DNA of 5,621 bases from Planctomycetota bacterium (lineage in GTDB: Bacteria; Planctomycetota; Phycisphaerae; Sedimentisphaerales; Anaerohalosphaeraceae). Shown piece after piece: positions 1 to 4,173 of this stretch (position 1 is the first letter of the stretch; each line of letters starts with the position of its first letter). The stretch lies in NCBI GenBank assembly GCA_030637065.1, contig DAOVVQ010000256.1, forward strand, positions 1 through 5,621, in the 5' to 3' direction. The position numbers and the translations under genes are program-made. The notes beneath the pieces are model-generated. The model was not told the origin of the DNA. It saw nothing but the letters and a program-made list of their open reading frames with translations, and did not search any database.

Positions 1-391
1 CCATTTCCGGCAGACCGTCGACATCGAACCACGCTGCCTCGGCTGCATCGTCACCGCCAGTGACCGCTAATTCCTCGTCAACGGTTCCGGCAAACACAAC
101 GGTGATCTGCCGTCCCCGCGGGTCTCTGCCGATAGTGCCGAAGGTGTGCATCTGTGAGAGCCCAACGCCTGTAAGTCCTGTCTCTTCCTGTAGTTCGCGA
201 ACCGCACAGTACCCAAGTTCCTCGTCAAGTTCCAGAAATCCGCCGGGCACCGCCCATTCGCCTAAAAAGGGCTCTTTGCCCCGTTTAATGAGCAGAACCT
301 TGGGCCTGGCGCCGCCAACGGCAAAGACCAAAGCATCAACCGTAACCATCGGCCTCGGCCAGTCATAGACATATTCGCCTTGTTTCGCCAT
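1..391 (-). CDS. Nudix hydrolase, likely ADP-ribose pyrophosphatase-like (3' end outside window)
   Basis: This is the N-terminal 130 codons of a cytoplasmic Nudix hydrolase, a family that cleaves nucleoside diphosphates linked to another group. The translation starts MAKQGEYVYDWPRPMVTVDA. It has a perfect Nudix box (GX5EX7REUXEEXGU) at residues 51-73, with G51, E57, R65, E66, E69, E70, G72 and L73; the glutamates bind the catalytic metal. Before the box come 'VLLIKRGKEPFLGEWAVPGG' features, and after it 'FGTIGRDPRGR' (84-94) and 'GGDDAAEAAWF' (112-122). These resemble COG1051-type ADP-ribose pyrophosphatases and the Nudix domains of NrtR and NadM, so the substrate is inferred, not shown. ATG at 391 is preceded by GGAG 8 nt upstream. 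The gene runs off the left edge, so an extra C-terminal domain (for example an NrtR-type HTH) cannot be excluded. No signal peptide is visible. Confidence 0.93.
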   Translation of the reverse strand, partial: MAKQGEYVYDWPRPMVTVDALVFAVGGARPKVLLIKRGKEPFLGEWAVPGGFLELDEELGYCAVRELQEETGLTGVGLSQMHTFGTIGRDPRGRQITVVFAGTVDEELAVTGGDDAAEAAWFDVDGLPEM

Positions 392-588
392 AAAAGCAGC
401 TCCGATAAAACCAGACCCTGCCACAGAAAAAAACAATACAGACTAAGCATGATAACGACAAATCCAACATAAGTAAAACACAATTCCACAAATTCACAAG
501 CAGACCACACCACAATAACCCCCATTCTTTTTGAGAACCACTCTGTGGCGGCCATTGGCTTGTTTTTTAGGTGAAAGGTGTCTACAGG
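392..588. other. Non-coding AT-rich leader upstream of the Nudix gene
   Basis: This stretch holds no supportable gene. It is clearly richer in A and T than the flanking genes. Read on the minus strand it is the upstream region of the Nudix gene and contains a weak promoter candidate and the Nudix ribosome binding site (GGAG, about 400-403). A minus-strand frame running through it encodes a strongly hydrophobic peptide, but its ATGs lack ribosome binding sites and the frame continues out of phase through the Nudix gene, so it is not called. A small CCAC-TCT-GTGG inverted repeat sits at 538-548. Confidence 0.6.
433..461 (-). promoter_or_regulatory. Weak sigma70-like promoter candidate for the Nudix gene
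   Basis: On the minus strand, TTGTCG (461-456) and TATTGT (438-433) are separated by 17 bp. Each matches 4 of 6 consensus bases. Transcription would start near 426 and leave a short leader of about 35 nt before the ATG at 391. The position is sensible, but matches of this quality occur by chance in AT-rich DNA, so this is only a candidate. Confidence 0.3.
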
Positions 589-589
589 A

Positions 590-637
590 ATCCGCCTTCC
601 ACCTTCGCCAAGGCTACGGCGAGACAGGTTGGCGGAT
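590..637. repeat. Imperfect long inverted repeat (REP/MITE-like hairpin)
   Basis: The outer arms are ATCCGCC (590-596) and GGCGGAT (631-637). Inside them ACCT (601-604) can pair with AGGT (626-629), and TCGCC (605-609) with GGCGA (618-622), around an 8-nt loop. The result is one long nested hairpin with small internal bulges. It lies just downstream of the protease stop codon on the minus strand and has no T-run, so it looks more like a dispersed structured repeat than a classical terminator. It could still protect or shape the 3' end of the protease mRNA. Confidence 0.6.
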
Positions 638-648
638 GCTATTTTAAG

Positions 649-675
649 CTGGATTCCCGCCTTCGCGGGAATGAC
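649..675. repeat. Dispersed palindromic repeat of the 'ATTCCCGC...GCGGGAAT' type
   Basis: The core is a perfect inverted repeat: ATTCCCGC (653-660), loop CTTC (661-664), GCGGGAAT (665-672), flanked by CTGG and GAC. This 27-base form is a widely distributed intergenic repeat known from many bacterial genomes. When read through, it gives the artefactual peptides 'WIPAFAGMT' on the plus strand and 'VIPAKAGIQ' on the minus strand. It is similar in core to the Neisseria dRS3 type, although kinship is not implied. Its role here is unknown; a single copy is visible in the window. Confidence 0.75.
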
Positions 676-679
676 AATA

Positions 680-701
680 CGCAGACCAAGCCATCTCTGC
701 G
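680..701. repeat. Short inverted repeat (6-bp stem, 10-nt loop)
   Basis: CGCAGA (680-685) and TCTGCG (696-701) form a 6-bp stem around CCAAGCCATC. It is the first hairpin met after the protease stop codon on the minus strand, 21 nt past it. It is followed in that direction by TATTGTCATT, which is too poor in T for a convincing intrinsic terminator. It may be part of the adjacent repeat cluster or a weak 3'-end structure. Confidence 0.4.
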
Positions 702-722
702 GACAAATCACAAATCGGGCAG

Positions 723-3700
723 CTAATTGTGAACGTATGTTATTATCAGTTTGGGGTGTTTGGCGGGGTCTGCATTTTCGCCGGAATGGAAGCCCAAGTA
801 ACTCCATGAGTTATTGGATATGGTACTGAATCGGACTCTGAGCTGTGTCGTCCCTGTCGGGTTGATATTAGCCAGGCCATCAAGGTTAAAGTCGGTCGAG
901 GTCAGCATGCTATCCATGCCTGGGTCAGGTCCGGCGAATGTGGCTATCTGTGTCGCATCCGGCGCCGCGTCCCAGTCGGGTATAGCCAGGCTGGAATCCG
1001 CACCAAAATATGGATTGGCAATATCGATCGAGCATGTGCCGCCCCAGGTAAAGGGATCCGAACCAAACTTGTAACCACGGACCACCTCCAGTTGAGCTGA
1101 AAGAATGATGCAATCGTCAGGCAAAACCGACGTGTCGAATGAGACTAAGAAACGGTAGCCGTCTCCATTGTTCATGGAACCTAAGTACAGGGCTCCGTCG
1201 GACGTATCCGTAGAATTCATACTCGTTCCGCCATTTTCATCGCCCCATATTCGTCCATCGTCGGCAGCTATGCTCAGGAAAGACTGTTCGTAAAGGGCGT
1301 CGTACATATAATGTCTGGCAAACCAGCCAAAATCGCTTGCATCGACCCTGTCGTTGCGGTCAAGATCTGCGCCCTGGCACCACATCGAATCGGCGCAGTT
1401 GGGGTCAAACCAACGGGCTGCGAGAAAGGCCAGGTCTTCGATATAGACCAGAGAGTCATCGTCAAAACTGGCGCACCACCGATAGCTGCTCAGATCGCTT
1501 TCAAGGAAATACGCAGGCTGGCCGCCGCCGTTTGACAGGCCCGCAATGGCGTCTGTGACTTCGACGTTCAGGTACGTAATACGAATAGTGCCCTGGAAGA
1601 ACATTTCGACCTGCACATCGTTTGAATTGGCTGTGCCGTATTCGGGCACACCCTCGAACGTTACCGCTACCCTGTCGGAGAGCTGTTTGTAACTGACCGT
1701 CCCGCCGGCGGATGGGTCGAGATCGGCAAGCAGAAACGATATGCGTTTTTGGCTGAAATGGTCGGCTAAGGTCAACGGCGGGACCGGATCGCCCGAATCA
1801 AAGGCTATGTAGCCGTCGCTGCCCACCCGGAAAGAGGCGAAGGCGCTGCCGTAGACACCAACCGTTTTGCCGCCGGTAACATTTACCTCTACCGAACCAT
1901 CGTCACTTAGTGGCAGCAACGTTGAGCCGGATGGGTCGGTCGGGAATCCGTCGGCCAAGTCGCGGCAGAGTTCATAAAATACCCCCGATCCGTCAGGAAC
2001 AAACGTAAATATCCGATTGGCCAGATCGATGTCGTTTGCATCGAACACCTCGGTTAAGTACTCAACTACCTCGACGGAAACAGTTGCGGTATTCGACTGT
2101 CCGCCGTCAGTCGGTGTGCCGCCGTCATCGGCAACATAGGTAAACACCTCCAGCCCGACGAAGATGCCGTCGGAATAGTACTCGACCAGGTCTCCATTAT
2201 TGACCAGCACGTATGGCACCGAGTCTATCGTCCCAGCCTGCGGGTCCGCGACAGTTCCGTTGACAGGCAGGGAGGTAATAACATAGCTCAATATCCCCGG
2301 CTCAGCGGGAAGGCCTTCATCGCTGCCTTGAAGTTCAATAGCGACCCAATCGCCTCGCCTCACGGTTATATCGTTGACATCGTAGGCAACCGGCGGAGTG
2401 GAGGCAGATATGGACGATCGCCAACTGGCCACGATGGAAGCAACGTTGTTTATCGAACGGACATTATCCTCAAGATCGACACGACCGGTCGGCTGGCCGT
2501 CGTAAAGAACGTTCGGGTTGGAAAAATAGCGGATCCGCTCGCCAGGTCTATAGGCCATTATGGTCCTGAACTGATCGCTGCTATCGCCATTGAAACGCCA
2601 TCCGTGCGAGTAATTGTAAAGTGCCGTATTCCTGACGGTTGTCGGACAGCAGTCACCAACGGCGTGATGGCATCCCATGTTGTGACCGAGTTCATGCGTA
2701 AAGGTTTCATATCCGGTGGCCTGGGCCTGCCTTACAACACTAAATGCATAGTCCTCAAACGGTGACAGGTCATCCATAACCCAGGCAATACCCCCGGCAT
2801 CGGTTAAATCCGCAATGAGACAGACCATATCCGCACTGTATGTATCACGCAGGCTATGAACGGAATCCATGTAACCGTCGGTTTTCTCCGTAAGACGATC
2901 CAGATCCGTCTCAGCCGACCCTGACTCGGTATATGCAACCTCACCGCTGTAGACAAGCCGCAGTCTCAGGTCTATCTCGCTGTTGATATAAGCCTGATTT
3001 GCCTCATCGATCGCCAGGTTGACCAGCGCTTCCATGGCGGTGGTGCCGCCCTCGGCGCTTCTTGCCACCGGTGTATAAACTACCATAATGTCAACCAACG
3101 GCCCGCTGTCCTGTGCCATTACAGGTGCGCCTGCCTGCAAAGCAGCCCCAGCCTCCGTCGCCGCAGCCGACATATCCGACTTAGCTGGGCTGACATCGCC
3201 ATGACACGGAAGATGCATGTCCTTATCGACCCGGCGGATCTCGTGCAAGCCGTCGGGAGAATATCTGATTTGCCAGGTCCCCTTTCCGGGCACATTTACA
3301 TTGGCGATCATCACGTCCTTTTCAACAGCTAATGAAAAACTGCTGTCAGGCTCGCCCCGGACATGGCCGAACCAGGAATAACTCGACGGCGAACGCTTGA
3401 CTTTTCTCGTGAAAACGGCATCGAAGCCGGTGTCGTCAAAGAGGTTGAACCGGACGATATCGCCGCCAGCGGTCGAAAGCCCGGATAAAGCCTCGAAACG
3501 CACGCGGGTGCCGCGGCGGCGGAGAGCCCTTAAATCACTCGGATCGGGAACTGTCTTGCGCAAAAGGTCGGGCGGAGTAAATAGTTCACGGTATTTTGCC
3601 CCAGCTCTGGAATAACCGGCCCTGCGATGACCGGCACCGGGATTACCAGTGCTGGGATTATTTGAATGCACTCTCGCCAAGGCAGACCTTGCACTGGTGC

Positions 3701-3815
3701 CCTGCTGTGCGCCGGCGTCAACCGAACACAACAGAATTGCACAAACCACGACAATCGCCAGGGCAGAGAGCCCAGCATGTCGCAGGGAACCAAGAGCCCT
3801 GCCCGGCAAATTCAC
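723..3815 (-). CDS. Secreted multidomain metzincin metalloprotease (reprolysin/M12B-like) with dockerin and DNRLRE-like domains
   Basis: A complete 1030-residue exported zinc protease. From the GTG start: signal peptide (hydrophobic core about 16-30, likely cut after AGA at 34-36); propeptide about 37-236 with one cysteine, C204; metzincin domain about 237-468 with H374-E375-x-x-H378-x-x-G381-x-x-H384 and a Met-turn 'TIMAY' (M420). Then a cadherin-like module (473-583), a nidogen-like beta module (584-778), a dockerin-like segment (786-838, second loop D817-D828 intact), and a DNRLRE-like domain (about 846-1030) ending in 'HPKLIITYV'. The histidines bind zinc and E375 is the general base. GTG at 3815 is chosen because AAGGAGG lies 9 nt upstream and a promoter at 3937-3965 rules out the longer frame beginning at TTG 3965. 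The cleaved substrate is unknown. No sortase or PEP-CTERM tail is seen. Confidence 0.9.
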   Translation of the reverse strand: MNLPGRALGSLRHAGLSALAIVVVCAILLCSVDAGAQQGTSARSALARVHSNNPSTGNPGAGHRRAGYSRAGAKYRELFTPPDLLRKTVPDPSDLRALRRRGTRVRFEALSGLSTAGGDIVRFNLFDDTGFDAVFTRKVKRSPSSYSWFGHVRGEPDSSFSLAVEKDVMIANVNVPGKGTWQIRYSPDGLHEIRRVDKDMHLPCHGDVSPAKSDMSAAATEAGAALQAGAPVMAQDSGPLVDIMVVYTPVARSAEGGTTAMEALVNLAIDEANQAYINSEIDLRLRLVYSGEVAYTESGSAETDLDRLTEKTDGYMDSVHSLRDTYSADMVCLIADLTDAGGIAWVMDDLSPFEDYAFSVVRQAQATGYETFTHELGHNMGCHHAVGDCCPTTVRNTALYNYSHGWRFNGDSSDQFRTIMAYRPGERIRYFSNPNVLYDGQPTGRVDLEDNVRSINNVASIVASWRSSISASTPPVAYDVNDITVRRGDWVAIELQGSDEGLPAEPGILSYVITSLPVNGTVADPQAGTIDSVPYVLVNNGDLVEYYSDGIFVGLEVFTYVADDGGTPTDGGQSNTATVSVEVVEYLTEVFDANDIDLANRIFTFVPDGSGVFYELCRDLADGFPTDPSGSTLLPLSDDGSVEVNVTGGKTVGVYGSAFASFRVGSDGYIAFDSGDPVPPLTLADHFSQKRISFLLADLDPSAGGTVSYKQLSDRVAVTFEGVPEYGTANSNDVQVEMFFQGTIRITYLNVEVTDAIAGLSNGGGQPAYFLESDLSSYRWCASFDDDSLVYIEDLAFLAARWFDPNCADSMWCQGADLDRNDRVDASDFGWFARHYMYDALYEQSFLSIAADDGRIWGDENGGTSMNSTDTSDGALYLGSMNNGDGYRFLVSFDTSVLPDDCIILSAQLEVVRGYKFGSDPFTWGGTCSIDIANPYFGADSSLAIPDWDAAPDATQIATFAGPDPGMDSMLTSTDFNLDGLANINPTGTTQLRVRFSTISNNSWSYLGFHSGENADPAKHPKLIITYVHN

Positions 3816-3824
3816 TTTTGTCAC

Positions 3825-3831
3825 CCTCCTT
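3825..3831 (-). promoter_or_regulatory. Strong Shine-Dalgarno deciding the GTG start of the metzincin gene
   Basis: AAGGAGG reads 3831 to 3825 on the minus strand. Two in-frame GTG codons follow. The one at 3824 abuts the motif with no spacing. The one at 3815 has the ideal 9-nt spacing and opens a typical basic-then-hydrophobic signal peptide (VNLPGRALGSLRHAGLSALA), so 3815 is preferred. Confidence 0.85.
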
Positions 3832-3835
3832 AAAA

Positions 3836-3869
3836 CTATCGCCCGGATTTTTGTGTTCTGAGCCGATAG
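3836..3869 (-). other. Inverted repeat in the metzincin 5' leader
   Basis: CTATCG (3836-3841) and CGATAG (3864-3869) can pair around a 22-nt loop in the transcript, just upstream of the Shine-Dalgarno sequence. The leader predicted from the promoter is about 115 nt long. The stem is short and I recognise no riboswitch class, so a regulatory role is only a possibility. Confidence 0.25.
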
Positions 3870-3936
3870 AAAGTCACTTGCGCCCACCAGATCAAATGCT
3901 GTGCCAACCAAGCTGATACTACCCCACCAGCCAATT

Positions 3937-3965
3937 ATTATATCAAAATCACCGGTTTTAGTCAA
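3937..3965 (-). promoter_or_regulatory. Sigma70-type promoter of the metzincin gene
   Basis: On the minus strand, TTGACT (3965-3960) and a perfect TATAAT (3942-3937) are separated by exactly 17 bp. The -35 matches 5 of 6 consensus bases. Transcription should start near 3930, giving a leader of about 115 nt before the GTG at 3815. The -35 hexamer contains the TTG that opens the longest reading frame, so that codon cannot be in the mRNA made from this promoter. Confidence 0.85.
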
Positions 3966-4054
3966 GAACTTCCTGTCGGAACCACCCTACCTTCGGAATT
4001 ATCCCAAAAAATATTTAGCCCCCCAGCCCCCAAACCTTGCGATGAACAAAAAAC
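3966..4054. other. Spacer between the divergent promoters
   Basis: These 89 bases separate the two -35 elements and hold no gene. They contain two direct TCGGAA copies (3976-3981 and 3993-3998, 17 bp apart start to start), an A/T tract (4006-4017) and neighbouring C-runs (4019-4024 and 4027-4031). Any regulator acting on both promoters would be expected to bind here, but no recognisable operator family is seen. Confidence 0.5.
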
Positions 4055-4083
4055 TTGACCGGCCTTGGACCGAGACTTATAGT
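4055..4083 (+). promoter_or_regulatory. Sigma70-type promoter of the M16 peptidase gene
   Basis: TTGACC (4055-4060) and TATAGT (4078-4083) are separated by 17 bp and each matches 5 of 6 consensus bases. An A-rich stretch just upstream (4045-4053) could act as an UP element. Transcription should start near 4090, giving a leader of about 84 nt before the ATG at 4174. Confidence 0.8.
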
Positions 4084-4104
4084 ACGGCAGCGTTTTCGAT
4101 GTGA

Positions 4105-4126
4105 TTATCGCCTCTTTTGGCGGTAA
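4105..4126 (+). other. Hairpin in the M16 peptidase 5' leader
   Basis: TTATCGCC (4105-4112) and GGCGGTAA (4119-4126) form an 8-bp stem with one U-G wobble and a 6-nt UCUUUU loop. It starts about 15 nt after the predicted transcription start and ends 47 nt before the start codon, so it does not hide the ribosome binding site. It could stabilise the 5' end of the mRNA or bind a regulator. No known riboswitch class is recognised. Confidence 0.5.
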
Positions 4127-4173
4127 AGGGATATGTATCACAACTTAAAAGACCTTGAAGATTGGAGCGGAAA

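Noticed and set aside
262..555. Minus-strand frame encoding a very hydrophobic peptide (MGVIVVWSACEFVELCF...) upstream of and into the Nudix gene
   Set aside because: Its ATG codons (555 and just downstream) have no Shine-Dalgarno. The hydrophobicity follows from the T-rich intergenic DNA, and the frame overlaps the Nudix gene out of phase for about 130 bases.
545..569. Possible plus-strand intrinsic terminator (GCC-ATT-GGC then TTGTTTTTT)
   Set aside because: The stem is only 3-4 bp and no plus-strand gene lies upstream to be terminated.
578..829. Plus-strand 83-codon frame with 'LRRDRLADAI...WIPAFAGMT'
   Set aside because: This is the translation of the inverted-repeat cluster, a well-known source of false proteins, and it then runs antisense into the end of the protease gene.
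2328..2765. Plus-strand 145-codon frame within the metzincin gene
   Set aside because: It is antisense to the conserved catalytic domain including the zinc motif, with no independent start signal or recognisable domain.
3816..3930. Riboswitch in the roughly 115-nt metzincin leader
   Set aside because: No conserved core of a riboswitch class I know is visible; only one weak 6-bp stem with a large loop is present.
4003..4036. G-quadruplex on the minus strand between the promoters
   Set aside because: Only two long G-runs (5 and 6) lie close together. The other runs are GG, or GGG across a 13-nt loop, so the canonical four-run pattern is not met.
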